64,000 nt of DNA from Gymnothorax reevesii (GCA_029721435.1 CM056583.1:47335120-47399119), one strand, 5' to 3'. Counted from the stretch's first letter, positions 1 through 12,838 are shown. The notes: generated from the sequence alone by a model not told the origin. A program made the numbers and translations.

Positions 1-1699
1 CTTTTAATGGCTTTTAATGTATTTAAGGCTTCTAAATACTAGGAGGTTGTTTCTTATTTAACTAATATTGAGGCACTTTTAGAGGAAACAAATGCAAATG
101 TAGGTCTTTCTGATTGCATACAATAAATGTCCTATAAATGAAGACAGAAAAAAAGGGGTATGAGTTTTGTGCAAGGATGGCTTGTCTTTCAATTCAATAA
201 CACAGATTTCAAGATTTTATTATTGTTTGACATGTTTCAAGAGTTTTGTTTTATTTCAGTTAACTTTCAACACATTTGAATGGGTGTTTCATGGCACTGG
301 CAGGGCAGCTCGGTGTTGAATCTGGATTCCCTGTCTCATTTCATTAGGCCCTCCTACTCGTTTGAGTTATTACTGTTTGACATGTTTGTGAGCCCTTTTC
401 TTCTAAATCATAGACTAAAATGCAATTGCAATTAATGACTCTTTGGACATCAAATACTTAATTACGCCCTATGACTCCCAAGAATTAATTGTTATCTTAG
501 TATAACCTGGCAGCTTTGCTCAATTGAATCAATTGTTTTTTTGAGTAATGGAGTCTTAATTAAGCAGGCATATTTGCTCATTTGAGTGGGCTGTTGTTTG
601 ATTAATTTCCATACGCTTTGAGTTTAAAATGACTGTTTGACAGGAATCATTTTTTGAACTTGGTCTGTACTGCTTATATATCCTACTAGAATTTTCTGAG
701 AATGTCCCATCAGGATGATGGTGAGGTGGTGGTGGTGGAGGGGGGGAGTCTGCTGAAATCTTTGATATCCTCTCAAACATGTAAACTGTTTTATATAATG
801 CAGTTTAATGTTCTAAGTATGTAAATAATGCAATATAATACACTTTATATAAAGTAAATGTGTGTTTTTGCTCATTTTTAATCCAAGTGAAAAAGTGTCC
901 TGTCCGACACGTCCACAACGCTCATCCCATTGGAATAAGTTCCCCCCTTCGGCTCACTGTTTGAGTGACAAATTCATAATTTCTTCTGAAACCTACCTAA
1001 GATGTAGAGGAACAAAATTACCTTGTTTTGGATTATAAAACTCCAGTGGATGGACAGAACTTTTCACTTCCCTCTGAGGAATAAAAACCCACTTCACTTT
1101 TTGTCCTGTCAGCAACGCAACTTCCAGCCTCATTTTGAACATGAAAATGAAATTCAAAACGTGTGGTGTTTCTATCAAATAAGGGACTTGGGTAGTACTT
1201 GCCTCTCACCAGTTAAAACTTTTCAATTATTCCCAGGAATAATTTTTATTAACGAAAAAAGCCTGTGATTGTCCTGTCGGCAACAAAATAAATACCGTGA
1301 AATAGCCCTTCATTACAGATAAAATCCTCATACTTTTGTGTGCTCCACAGATGGGTCATGCATAGTTTTTGTAATTTAATAACAGAGAGTGTCCAAGTAA
1401 CTATCATCATTTAGCTCCATCCTAGACTACAGTCCATTGTTCTCCTGTCCATTGTTCTACCTACAAACACTGACTAACTAACATACCAACCTTCCTGATC
1501 CAATCCTTGCATACTGACCACTCCTGACACCAAAGCCTTTCGAAGCATCAAAGCTTCGTTCTCTTGGAATGCTGCTGGAACACTTTCCAAATAAAATCCA
1601 CGTCACTAAGGCCAAATTTATTTTTTTAAACAAAAAAACATTGTGAGATGAGTATTTGTTTTCTCTTTCTGAACCGGGCATGATGCACAGTCTCAGGCA
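1..1699. other. No gene recognised; AT-rich unique DNA
   Basis: I see no coding exon, RNA gene or transposon end here. The short open frames have no recognisable domain and overlap on both strands. Around 716-750 there is a GGT/G-rich tract. The stretch contains a cluster of TAATTA-type motifs, listed separately. Confidence 0.5.
429..610. promoter_or_regulatory. Cluster of homeodomain-type TAATTA motifs (weak candidate)
   Basis: Five ATTAAT/TAATTA cores occur in about 180 bases (near 431, 459, 483, 556 and 601), one of them the palindrome CTTAATTAAG. Homeodomain proteins bind such cores, and clusters occur in developmental enhancers. In AT-rich DNA they also arise by chance, so this is only a candidate for conservation testing. 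Confidence 0.2.
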
Positions 1700-1700
1700 T

Positions 1701-2215
1701 AGACTGTATAAAAAGATGGACGCAGCACTTCGGTCTGAAAAGTGAAGCCCATGCGGAAATCTCTTAAAATTGCATTCTATTCTATGGCCAGCAGATGGTT
1801 GCAGAAAGAAGTTCAACGCTATAGAAGTCTATGAGAAAATGACCCTACTTTCCCACTTGATTTATTATTTCAATAATGATTTTCCACATTATTTTATGGT
1901 ATCTGTTGCAAGTTTGACGTCTCATTTGATATAACATGATGTTGATTTTTTTTTTTTTATTATTGTCCCAAATAGATATGCTTTAGGGGTGTGGCTGTCC
2001 GATGGCCCTCGTCAGATACGGTCAGATCCACATGTAGATCCACCCCTCGCACCTCCCTGGATCTTCAATTCACCCTCTCGTCCAATAGGAGTCGCATCCG
2101 ATTTTAAAATGACAAAATGACGCTGTTCAAATTGCCCAAATCGAGGCTTCCTAAATGGTATGCTGAAACCAATGGGTGACATCACGGTGGCTTCGTCCAT
2201 CTTTTTAGACAGTCT
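1701..2215. mobile_element. Non-autonomous TIR element (~515 bp)
   Basis: The left end reads AGACTGTATAAAAAGATGG and the right end, reverse-complemented, reads AGACTGTCTAAAAAGATGG. The inverted match continues as GACG(C/A)AGC. These two ends lie about 500 bp apart with no transposase frame between them, as expected of a non-autonomous DNA transposon. I recognise this end type as a dispersed teleost repeat but cannot place its superfamily. The target-site duplication is not clear, so the outer limits may be off by a few bases. Confidence 0.65.
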
Positions 2216-2216
2216 G

Positions 2217-3750
2217 TGATCTCATGACAAACTAAAGGGCGCAGGGATCAATTTAGTTTAATTCTCTGTTTGGAACTAGTCCACAAAAGGACTGCTGCTG
2301 ACTTCCTGTCCTCATTCCTTTCAAGAATTCTTAATAAATGCATGTATCTGCTCCATTACCAAGGTTTTCATTAGTAGCCGGTAACCGGTAATTTTCTTCG
2401 TCTTCTCTCATTATTATCTCTGCCTGCTTTAGTAAATGAAAAAATAATTATCACAGTGTTATAGGGGGAAGAAAGTATCTCAACTGGAATATTCTTCCCA
2501 AGCCAAATGCTCACTCAGGCTAAACAAGGCCCCGCACACATAAAAACTAAAGGGCCAATACAGTAATAATGTACACCGTTAACCCTGGTAGTGTGGTGAA
2601 CTCAAATATTTTCTGGAAACTGATTACCTCAAAAAAATTGTGCTGGCTAACTTAATTGCATTGTGTGGAATGAACTTCAAGAAAATAAGGTCAAGTTATT
2701 TTTCACGTTTTTCAGTGTTGTGAACAGAAGATAAGTTGGCATTTGGCAGGCATACTCAATTTTTTTGAGGAAACTGGTTTCCACAAAACATTCGAGTTCA
2801 CCTCATTTGTCAGGGTTTACAGTGAATAGCAGCAGCAAAGTTAATCCTTTCAGAAAGCTGAATTCTAAGAAATTCCTTTTCATTATTGCTGTGAATGTTG
2901 AAGTTAGGTAATCCAGAGCACAACTCCATCACACGATTTTCAGAATTTTAATTCAATTCATCATTTTGTGATCCTCTCTGTTTTATACCATTCAAATAAA
3001 GATTTGTCAATAATGTGCTCATCATGAATTCAAAAATCCTTGTGGAAGATCCTTAGAGAATATTGGATGTACTTGAGTCAGAAAATTAACTGCAAATGGT
3101 GGTGGAACTGTCCCTGAAATGTTCGGCCAGTGCTTTAAAAGAGAAAACTAGACTGAAAACGTACAAAAAACTGTAGTCTGGTTTTGTGTTCTTGGTTTTT
3201 CCGAAATCCAATTGAAGTTCAGTCACCAGTACAAAAGGCACTTCCACCAATCAGCACAAAGACTGTTGAGTGACAGAAATGACAAATGGTGCTTCTGATA
3301 AACGGCCTCCCTTACACCCATGGGCTGAGCCCCTGACAGCCCTGGAAAAGGGACTGTTGTTTCATGTACCCCAGCCATCTGCTAATCCACTCCTTGCACT
3401 TCATTATTTCCACTGTAGGATTAGCATCCAATGCATATACCCACTAGGTAAGGGTATCCTTGATGCTGCCGTGTTTAACGATGAGTGGCCTGGAAATAAC
3501 AGTTGGATTGTGGCATATAAAAGGGCAGATTTTTGGGCATACACTAAAAAGGGCAGATTTTTGAGGCAAATGCTGAGACCCTCGCGCACTTTGTTTTTAT
3601 CAGCATGACTTTTCAGATGGATTTTCATTATCTCAAAAGTAGCTTTTCCAGTTATGATCTCTGACTTCATCTCTTGCACTCAAATCTTACTCTGACCTCA
3701 GTCTCTCTGACGACCCCTTCCCTGTGCTGAATATTTACAGGGACCAAATA
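2217..3750. other. No gene recognised
   Basis: The longest frame (3270-3608, plus) has no recognisable domain and overlaps an equally long frame on the minus strand, so I treat it as chance. No transposon ends are seen. Confidence 0.45.
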
Positions 3751-3832
3751 ATGACCATACAGTAATCCTTGTTCCATAATGTCTAATTAGCATTAATTGT
3801 GCAAGATGGAACAAGGATTACTGTATGATCAT
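3751..3832. repeat. Near-perfect hairpin, 27-bp arms
   Basis: Arm 3751-3777 pairs with arm 3806-3832 at 26 of 27 positions, the exception being a position that can form a G-U pair in RNA. The loop is 28 bases. The core reads CATACAGTAATCCTTGTTCC. If transcribed it would fold into an shRNA- or pre-miRNA-like stem, but the homology stops abruptly at the arm ends, which also fits a minimal MITE remnant. Confidence 0.7.
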
Positions 3833-4630
3833 CTTGCAGTATTTTGAACAACATGAGAAACAGTGTTGACGAAATAGCATGAATTATCTTAACAGAAAGA
3901 GCAAGCTGGATATAAAAATTTTACTTCTCAGCGATTGAGACTGAGAGACAAACATTACCCTGATGTTCAGTGGGTTCATTACTAAATTTAATTAACCCAA
4001 ATTATGCCACGTCGCCTTCCTATGCCCTCTCTGAGATCAATATTTAAATCCAGCTCTGCCTGTCCCTCACATGAAGAGCTAGCATGAATAGAGCGAAAAC
4101 TGTTTCTGTCAAGTTCATAAATTATATACCACATTCCTAGATTGACCTAGATTGTGTGTCTCTTATACTGGTGCATAACAGGGCCTATTTGACCAAGCTG
4201 ACCACAATGGCTGGGCATTGGAATGGGCAATTCCTGTCTTGGAGGGCTGGTGTGTATGCAGGTTTAAAACACCCTGACTTATTGTGCTGATTGGTTGTGC
4301 ACACAAATATAGATTTGCGCACAGATTTGATTGAAGAAAAATGTTCTATGTAGGTAGACAAGAACAGTTTTTGGCGGTAATTCATGATTATCAGATTTCA
4401 TAAATAATTAAGCAAATTAAGATAATCAACTAATTAAAAGCCAGAGGTTGGTGTGCAAACCAAAGACAGATGTGGCCCTTGTTGCCCGCCTCTGGATTAG
4501 ACTCAATGGAAAGTAATAATTTTCTGTGATTCTTAAGAAGATAAAATGTGCATTTTTCCAATAATAACTCCAAAAGTTAAATAGAGTTGTTAAACAACAG
4601 TAATGTTGCAGCTTTGCTTAAAATCAAGCT
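3833..4630. other. No gene recognised
   Basis: AT-rich DNA. A minus-strand frame at 4185-4385 has no recognisable motif. No repeat ends are seen. Confidence 0.45.
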
Positions 4631-4634
4631 TTAA

Positions 4635-5618
4635 AGGTGCCCTGTGTAATGGCAGCCAAAAATTAAATTCATACTCTACACACTCCAAAGAAAATGGGGG
4701 CAGTATACCTACATAAAGTGAGTTGCCTACCCTAGCGTAACAATTGAGAAACGGCACAGTCCCTCCTCCCATCCAGAGCCATGGTTCTGCTCCCATCAAG
4801 CTTACTGTCCATGCTTCGCCGCCACCTTCCCAACGACCCCAGAGCCATAGCCGACTATCTACAATCCAAACAGGGCCGCGCTGACTCCAAAACTCTGAGA
4901 TATAAACACATGAACGAATGTCAGTTGATGTCAAGTGATTCTGTACTATGACATCTTCAAGCTACTTCCCTTCACCCTATCCAGTAAATATGTCCAAATT
5001 ATGTATCATTGTTCATTCAACATAATTTCATTTGCTAGGTAACATTCCCTGCTGTTGAGCAAGCCAGCATCAAAGTAACGTTAGCTAATGTTAAGCGCTA
5101 ATGCTGAACTAACATTTGCGTGAATAAAGCTATCTAAACCTGGCTCAGATCGGTTGTAAACAGTAATTATAGTGTGAAATGGTGACTGACTTCCCCATCT
5201 TTATTTTGCGATCGCGATTAATTAACCAGCAGGCTGTAAGGACCTCTTGCCAAGAGCTTCAGAGATCCTTGCATTTGTTTGCTGTTCACCTCCCTTGAAC
5301 TGATATGGTGGTGGGCAGTACCTTTCACACGATTGACATCAGGTTCAAGTACGCCCTCAAGCCATGCAATTTATTTGTGCACTGCAGTTTGGCTGGCTGT
5401 TATGTTGCCCGCATACCACCACCCATGGCAGAAACTGGTATTATGACACAGGACGGTACGCAGCTAGTGATTCAGCGTGCTAATTCAGGTTGATATCTCT
5501 GCAGCACTATACCTCGTCACCTTTATTATGACATCATTGCCCTTATTTCTTCTCATTCTTTTGCTGTGTCTAGCTCATTTTTTAGATATTTTGACCTCAA
5601 TTCTTACATAGGGCACCT
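4635..5618. mobile_element. TTAA-flanked non-autonomous TIR element (984 bp)
   Basis: TTAA stands at 4631-4634 and again at 5619-5622. Directly inside, the ends are AGGTGCCCTGTGTAA and, reverse-complemented on the right, AGGTGCCCTATGTAA. TTAA duplications with short TIRs are typical of piggyBac and Kolobok transposons. There is no transposase frame; the frames inside (4590-4934 minus, 5305-5493 plus) show no DDE motif. A non-autonomous copy moved by an enzyme encoded elsewhere is the simplest reading. Superfamily placement is inference. Confidence 0.7.
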
Positions 5619-5622
5619 TTAA

Positions 5623-6688
5623 GCTAGGTGTTAATAAAACCCAAGCTAATACATCTTAAGTCAATCTGAACACCTCAAGAATTTTCAATTCTAAGAAGAT
5701 TTTCAAAAATATAAGACTCATTTTGATTTGTATGGGTTACTCATCAAACCTTTCTACAGTCAAATGTGACGGTCCAAAAAGCAAAAGACTGGGCTCTGTG
5801 CTAAAAACATTTACTACAGCCACTGAATAATGTAACTCAGAAACTTGAGGTTCATTATTATGCAGGCTGTGCTGAAAAGTGCAAATGAAATCAGATGTCC
5901 TTCCAAATGCCAAATTACAAATGCGCCCAACAGGAATAAAGGCCTCGATGAATGTGAAGTTTTTACCATTTAACTGAGTTATAACTCCAACAAGAAATAA
6001 AATTAATTTATGCACCAAGCAACAAAACTTTGCATGTAACCCCAAAAATAAAAAAAAATTAAAAATTAAAAAAGTTGGCTCATTGTGGAAAATGCAAATA
6101 AAATATAAAAGAGCGATTTGAGAAGTGCTTTCACTCTCACTTATATTAAAAACACAACAAAAACAAATCTATTTAATGGTTTAATTTGTGAATTCAATTA
6201 TTTATTGAAAAGATGCTCTTTCTTTGAATCTGATGACTGCAACAGACTCCAATGAACATGGCACATGGGCAATTCAGGACACTAGGTAATGTCACAAGTT
6301 GCAATAATAAGATGATGTAAAACAAGTAAGCTCATATAAAAGGATCTTAGTTTCACAATGGTGGAAGGTGCCTAAAATACAAGGAATGTTTTTTTTTTCT
6401 GAAGTGAATAAATGTATTACTTCAGCACATTGCTCAGTTTTCACATTTGCCTTTTTATCATGTCCGAATATTTTGCCCTCTTCTGAACGATTCCATTACT
6501 ATTGTCTTTACCCCAAAATGGATTTGTTTCCCTTTTGGAAAAAAGAACAAAACAAATCTTACAAATACCAATGTGCAAAACCACAATAGAAACAAGAGCA
6601 CTCAGAGAGCAAAGCTCCACCGCCACGCCAAGGCAACTCTGTGCATTAATTATTTTCGTTTGCTGATGTAGGGTGTTGTTGCATTCCA
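5623..6688. other. No gene recognised
   Basis: AT-rich DNA with A-runs near 6050-6070. Overlapping minus- and plus-strand frames at 5737-6045 and 6368-6842 carry no recognisable domain. Confidence 0.45.
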
Positions 6689-6689
6689 C

Positions 6690-6965
6690 CGCCAGGTGGC
6701 AGCAAAACACAAAAGCATGCCGGTTGGAAATCCGGCCCATTGGAAAGACTTCAAATCTCTGCCAATATCTCAGCTGTACTTCGGCCTGGATGTGCCAAAA
6801 TTTAATCACTTGTTCCTCTTGCGCTACTCTAAAATCCTGCAAAGTTTGGTTAAAATGGACGAGGCCATTTTTCAGATATCCTCATAACAGACAGAGAAAC
6901 AGACAGACAAACAGATAAATGCTGGCAAAAACATATACAGTATCTCCTTGGTGGAGGTGAACAAA
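6690..6965. repeat. Dispersed-repeat fragment with GACAGACA/CTCCTTGG tail
   Basis: The segment ends in a run of CAGACAGA-type units followed by CTCCTTGGTGGAGGT. The same tail type, degenerate, appears near 37010-37050 and in part near 45930. I recognise this combination as the end of a common teleost interspersed repeat of uncertain class. The start, CCGCCAGGTGGCAGC at 6690, also resembles a CTCF core, but lies in repeat-like DNA. Confidence 0.35.
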
Positions 6966-8315
6966 ATGGTTAAAACTCTCTCTATACAGGGACTCAATAT
7001 AAAAGCAGCCACCATATTCCTCAGACCAAAGAAAGGAGCAACATTCGAAAGGAACCTTCCTCACAATCGGACATGAACCGGAAATAGTTCAGCAAGTAGC
7101 CATGACAAGGAGTGCAGAATTGCCCATCTCATGAAAGAAAAGAGGTAATTAACTCCTTAGTTGCTGGCTTTCAGCAAGGAAACACAGAACCAACCTAGGA
7201 AGACAGGAAAGCTCAAATATGGGCGATCTTTCGCAGCTCTAGCGATTGGAGATGTCATTCTTTCCCAAAGTTTTGTGATACATTGGAAAGGCCATGTTTG
7301 CCATCCAGCTCAAGACGTATCGAAGGAAAGAACATCCCGATTTTCTCATGCCTAAGGTACTTTTAAAATCTCCCTGCAGGTTTCGTTTGACCCAGGTGAC
7401 CTTTTCTAGCCAGGTCAAGGACAAGGGCAGAGGAAAGGAAAAAAGGCCGCCTATATAAGAGAACTCAAATGCAGGCATGCAGGACAGGCTTTGTCAACTG
7501 GCACCTTCGAGGCTCAAACCCTTAATGACTGTGACTAAAATATACGAAGATGTTTTCAGCTCTGTCGCAGTTTTAAATAAACAACTACGTTCAAGTTGTT
7601 ACACCAACCTTTGAGTTTTTGTGCTCATTTCAGTACAAAAGAGGGTATTTAGGCTTTTGAAACCGATTCTTCTCGGTTTCATCTTGATTTTCCATGAGCC
7701 AACTTTTCCTAAATTGGGGATGCACTATAGCAAAACAGTCCACTGCCAAACTGAATGACCTGCAATAATTTTTTAATTGAATTGTGCATCTGCTTTCACA
7801 ATATCTTTTTAAAACAGAATGCAGTTAATCAGAATGAATTCCGTCACAACTGTGATTTCATCTTCAATCAAACAATCATGGCCAAGCTCAGAAAGCTGCA
7901 TTAATTACTCCGCAGGATCCATGAAATGAGAAGTGCGTCGCGGCCGCACCACTGAAAAAACCGCTCCAGCTGATTCCATAATGGAATCCACTCAGTGCCC
8001 CCAAACCACACTTTATTTCAACACCAGCAGCCTCTAACTAAAATGGAAGGAGTCTCTGTCTGCTGTTAATCCGAAGACCCAAGGAGATGCAGTATCGAGT
8101 ACAAAGTTGTTCAGCTGAGTGATTCATAAGAAAGCTGCAAGCAGCAATGAAGGCCCCATCCAAACAGGCACCTTTTGAACGGACATCACACTCGTTACAT
8201 GTATAACTATTAAGGAAGAACAAAGAAGATGAATAAAAAAGGCACTGTCTATATAGCATGTCTTTTTCTGTTTCAAATTACCACAGGCAACTGACAATAT
8301 ATACTGTTAAGGCAA
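6966..8315. other. No gene recognised
   Basis: No exon-like frame with a recognisable domain and no TIR pair. A GCGGCCGC site at about 7940 sits in otherwise CpG-poor DNA. Confidence 0.4.
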
Positions 8316-8345
8316 ATTATTATTATTATTATTATTATTATTATT
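8316..8345. repeat. (ATT)n microsatellite
   Basis: About ten uninterrupted ATT units, followed by a T-rich end. It lies in non-coding DNA and is probably length-polymorphic. Confidence 0.95.
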
Positions 8346-10099
8346 TTACACTTTATAACTACATCCCAGAATTGCTTTATTGACCATGATGCTAGTGGAA
8401 GCCATAAGCTACTAGTCATTTGATCAAAAAATGAGAATTAATTGTGAGTTATTAAGCAATCGTCAGCCCTTAAATGATATTCACATTAACAGAGAATTGC
8501 ATCCTTTTGCAAAACCTTTAGTCAATAATTTTCTTTGAAAATACCATGCTCAAGTCAGATGAGTTGTCAGAGGTCTTCTTTCTTTGTGACATTATGAGGT
8601 GAAATGCTTCATGGCACATAATCTGTTCTCTAGTCTCTCCGTTCCAGCATCTGCTACAGCGTAACTGCGGGCTTTCATGCAAGTGACTTGCTATGTCAGA
8701 CTTTAGCAGTAATCCCAATGCAAAACATTATTCTACTAAATCAATCTCTCCTTTATTCGGTGGTCAGGGCTACGATCATTATAGAGAACACCAATAGAAT
8801 AATTCCTTTCTTCTCTAACAGTAAAACATTTAGTGGACTCAGTAACATATTACAATGATAAAGGCAAAATGATAGGTGAGGGACTCAGAGATAAATCATC
8901 ATTTATAAATTATATAATGGTCAATATTTACAAGACTGCGAATTTTACTGCATTTCACGGTTGTATTCAATAAGGATAGTGGGCCAACTCTAACCCTAAT
9001 TTCAAATGACAGTTTTAGTTGCATCCCAGGCTTCTAATGCTTCTAATGAAGCAGCCTAAATTCCAAACATTCATCGATTGAGTTGGCTGTAATTTCCACT
9101 GCCACTACATTTTGGGCCTCGATAATATCTTATTCGAGAATTATAGAGCATGATGATCTAAGATATTATCGTATTTTTCGGACTTATTTATTACACGCGT
9201 AAACATGGTTCAGACACCAAATACAGAGAGAAAATAATCAGGCAGGACGAAAAATGGAAAAGGGAAAATATGGATCTACAAAATTCAAGGCAGCACTGGG
9301 CATACAGCGAACCTCCGTTCTGATCCACGTACATACACGGCACTGCCTGCATAACAGAATCCAAGTGCATCGCACGCGACCCACGAGCAACATACACGAG
9401 ACTATTCATGGGCTATTATCAAAGATAAATATGCCCCAGGACAAGCCGGGGGGGGGGGTTAATTTGACGAAAAAACCAACACAAGTAGGCTACCGATGAG
9501 CTTTGTAATCTGTTTTAAACACTGTATTGTTGGCAGCAAAAAACATTCAATACGAAGGGTTTCCCGTGGACATTGTTTCGATGGTGGTGTTTCGATAGGC
9601 TGCCTTCTCCTAATTCAAATAGCTTAGATCAAGAATCCCTGCATTTGGGGTCATATTTAACGTCAAGGTTTCAATTGCGAGACTTAAAGAAACATGCATA
9701 CGAGCACATTCCTCAAAGATGAATTCTCCCTTATTACAAAATTATTTGCCATTTTAAATTAGTTCTTCTCCTGATGATCACATGCATCAGTGGTCTAACT
9801 AGCTCGATGAATGCAAACGAAAGCCATGAAATCGCCATTCTCATGGCGGGACTGTTCACCTACGAGATGTCGGTGCATAAACATGGGCTGGACTTCAGCA
9901 AAAACAACCGTGATTGCTTTGCTCTCTAACAAGAGCTGTGTTAAAAATGTAGCTAGCCAGCAGGCTACACATCCAACATTCGGAATCACTGCGGATACAG
10001 CTCGCTAACAGATAAATATTATTTTTTGGCAGACATTCCAGCTCAGATCGCAACTCTCCAAGCGGATATGATCTTCTCCCCATCCTTTTCTAGCTACAA
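8346..10099. other. No gene recognised
   Basis: No domain-bearing frame. A G-run of about ten lies near 9450. GATAATATCTTA near 9121 is repeated in inverted form near 9160, a small hairpin of unknown meaning. CpG content rises from about 9300 towards the promoter-like block that follows. Confidence 0.4.
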
Positions 10100-10480
10100 T
10101 GGCCTCGCCATCACTCGACTTCATTAACCTTCGCAGCAATCAATATTCATCACCCCACCCTTCAGCAGGTTCCCGCATCAACATCACCCACCAACCTACC
10201 ATTCCGTGCCAGTTGACGACAATCCTAGTCCGGTGACAGTCCAGTTCAAAACATTCCGATGAGCGAGATTTAAGCGTTTAGTATCGTTGAGATACTTTAA
10301 TGTGAAAGTATACAAAAACAAACAACAACTGATCAAAATAAAGGGGTTTAAAGGAGGAATTGCGATGCTGAATCACCCTCGGCTCACCGTCTTGCAACCA
10401 TTGTGCTGCAAGATGCTGGCTGTACCATTGTGGAACCTACCAGAGGAGAGGAGAGGTGGAAAAAGGGGTTAGGGAAATGG

Positions 10481-10494
10481 GTTGCTATGGAAAC
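10481..10494. promoter_or_regulatory. X-box (RFX-type) site
   Basis: GTTGCTATGGAAAC is an imperfect palindrome matching the X-box bound by RFX factors (GTNRCC/T then RGNAAC half sites). It lies 15 bases upstream of a CRE. RFX sites near transcription starts are common in ciliary genes and also occur in other promoters. Confidence 0.5.
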
Positions 10495-10509
10495 CGAAAG
10501 GAGCACATG

Positions 10510-10517
10510 TGACGTCA
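10510..10517. promoter_or_regulatory. Full palindromic CRE
   Basis: TGACGTCA is the consensus CREB/ATF site. Full CREs are uncommon by chance in AT-rich, CpG-depleted DNA, and this one sits beside an X-box inside a CpG-rich block. Confidence 0.5.
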
Positions 10518-10700
10518 AAGCCCAAAGCTTGTCTCTGGAGGGGAGGGGGAAGCTTGTCTGATCCTGTATCGTTCCCGACCAGAAATGTCACTCGGAACAT
10601 AGCTACGGACCCTGCAAAGTGGTCGTGGAAGCAGGACCACTGACAATCTGTCGGCCACATTGGGGGCGGTTTCGGTTTATTTTTTAAAGCTGATTTTTCT

Positions 10701-12836
10701 TGACATTGTAAATTTTAAACTAGTTCTGGCCTGAATTGAGACTGTATCATCGCTGTTGTCTTCTGTGGCATCCAGTTTGTGCGTTCCGCATCAGCCTCCG
10801 TAGTTGTTGTTGGAAGCGTGAGGGAGAGTGGAATCACGCATTCTATTTTAGCCTCTCGAATTATATGCTGCGTGTTCGTCGAATGATCGCCGAGGTTGAT
10901 CCTTTCATCTTAAATAATGTTTTAGCGGAGTGGAGCGTGATATGCTTTCTTTGGCTTCACTTGTCGTATTGTCTATCTGAATTATTTCGCTTCGCTTCAG
11001 CAGGCCTAGAGTAGGCTAGGCATAGCCATCCTATTCAGTTTTACATTCGCCCTTCACTTGTTTTTGTGGGGTATTCTGACGTATAGCAAGTGAGAAACTG
11101 GTTTTGGGGCCTAATGTTTTGTTATATTTTGGCTTCTGTAATGGCTTACATTTTTAGATTAATTTTGAGAAATCTATTGTGTCTGATTCTAGTAGCCTAA
11201 TACCTGACTTGGAACAATTGAAGTTAACCAGGGCAGATTTTCCATATCAAGTTGTTTTATTTGATGCTTTAACTTACAAGTTTGTAATTATACATTCTTT
11301 ATGTATAATAACAATGCTAATAATAATAACTAGCACTGCAAACCAGAATTACTGGTTACAATTGGGTCTCAACAATAGTTGAAAGAACCTGGTGGAAAAC
11401 TCACACCCTCAGCTATTTGCAGATTATTCGGCCAGAAACAACATAAAATATACCTAGCTAGTGGTGAGATTCTAATGAATTGGGGTATTGATACCTGATA
11501 AGAAAATGTAAATTATTTGGGTTATGATACATTTGAGAACTGAAGGATTTAAGCAAGAGGGCCACCTACTTAGCGTTTAGCGGCCCCTGCTATCTTGGAA
11601 GTGTTCAGGACCATGGACAGTGGTAAACTTACGGACAGGAATACTTAGCTGAGGATGATTGCTATTCAGTCCAAATATTGCTCATTACCTTTATCAGATC
11701 TTTGTTATGTGAAAGCAAAGTCTGAAGCCTTTATCAGCAAATATCGGCGCAACTATCAACACCTCTAGATTGTTGTCATGTTGTTAACAGACGAGCCTAT
11801 GGTTGGTCTGCGTAATATGTTAAGCCTATTTGATACTTTATTGCCACATCCATTATGTGGCAGTTTGAAGTATGTTTCTATCAAGAGGAAGAGGATGAAG
11901 TGTCAGGACCAGACTCTAGGTCAGACTCTTGTTTAATCTGGACTTGTGATAAAGTGCTTGATACTATCTTCCGAGAGGTATTAAAGCTATGAACAGGCTC
12001 GATGTTTTGGTTCTAATGCTGACTCTCTTCCTGGGGGGGAGGGGGTTAGGTTGGGAGCTTAGCTACTGTGTGCAAGGGGTCCTCAAAATATCAAAACCTT
12101 CCACTGCATTCTGATGTGGATCTCTGATTGAGGGGCTGGTTTGTTTCAATTATTGTTGAAGGTATTCAAAAATTCTGTTCATTTGTTTCTGTCCTTGGTG
12201 TATTTCCATACAAGTTAAAATGATGTTCAGAGATGATTGTGGTCCCACAAGAACATTAAACTGGCCACCTCTTTATTATCAACCAGTTGCACCAGCTCCA
12301 CTTAGTTGTGACAGAGTGTGAGATGCAGTCAGCAATGTGCAGTGAACACAGTGATAGACATTGTATGCTAGGACCTAAAAATCAAAGGTTGCGTACATTT
12401 TAACCATGGAGGAATTTAAATTAATGGTGATTAAAGTGAATGCTGTTTGTTAGCTGATATGTTAGTGAAAATATTCCATGGTGCAAAATGTTTGCATTAA
12501 TGAAACAGTGATGGATAATAGAAATTCAGATTGTATTCTATCACAACCCTTGTGTGAATACCTTTTGTGTCTCTTCCTATTCCACCACTTGCGTATTAGA
12601 AGTATATCTTCTTTGATTGGTTTGCGTGTTGCTTGTTTGCCCATTCTTGACAGTGTCTCATTTCATGGTTATTTCCAAATGACCGTGTGATGTGTATTAA
12701 CGGCCTCCCGCTTTGTCTTGCAAGTTTCTGGATTGTAATTTGCCTTATCAGCTCAGAACCAGTCAGTAATTCTCTTTACTCAGTTAACTTGAACAAGCTT
12801 CCAAGCAAACTCAGGGTCCAGGAATGGACAGGAATT
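10701..12836. other. No gene recognised
   Basis: A 92-residue plus-strand frame at 10736-11014 sits in the CpG-rich tail and could be a first-exon frame, but it has no recognisable domain. The remainder is AT-rich with no transposon ends. Near 12820 the host DNA shares the phrase CTCAGGGTCCAGGA with DNA on the far side of the next transposon. Confidence 0.4.
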
Positions 12837-12838
12837 TA

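Larger units (their letters stand above)
10100..10700. promoter_or_regulatory. CpG-rich promoter-like block
   Basis: This block is richer in CpG and GC than its surroundings and contains an X-box-type site and a full CRE within 40 bases, plus a GGGGCGG box near 10662. This composition is typical of vertebrate promoters. A downstream gene could run either way: splice-donor-like GGTGAGCC (minus strand, near 10385) and CTGGTAGGT (minus strand, near 10437) would suit a minus-strand first exon, but no coding exon can be recognised on either side. Promoter status is inference. Confidence 0.4.

Noticed and set aside
3270..3608. 112-residue plus-strand frame
   Set aside because: Mirrored by a minus-strand frame and lacking any domain.
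6690..6704. CTCF-like site CCGCCAGGTGGCAGC
   Set aside because: Single match with one deviation from the core, in repeat-like DNA; not enough to call an insulator.
6895..6920. Direct repeats (ACAGACAG) as a CRISPR-like array
   Set aside because: Simple-sequence tail of a eukaryotic dispersed repeat with no spacers; the window is eukaryotic.
10736..11014. 92-residue plus-strand frame next to the promoter-like block
   Set aside because: No recognisable domain, no good start context and no splice-signal support; length is within chance for GC-raised DNA.
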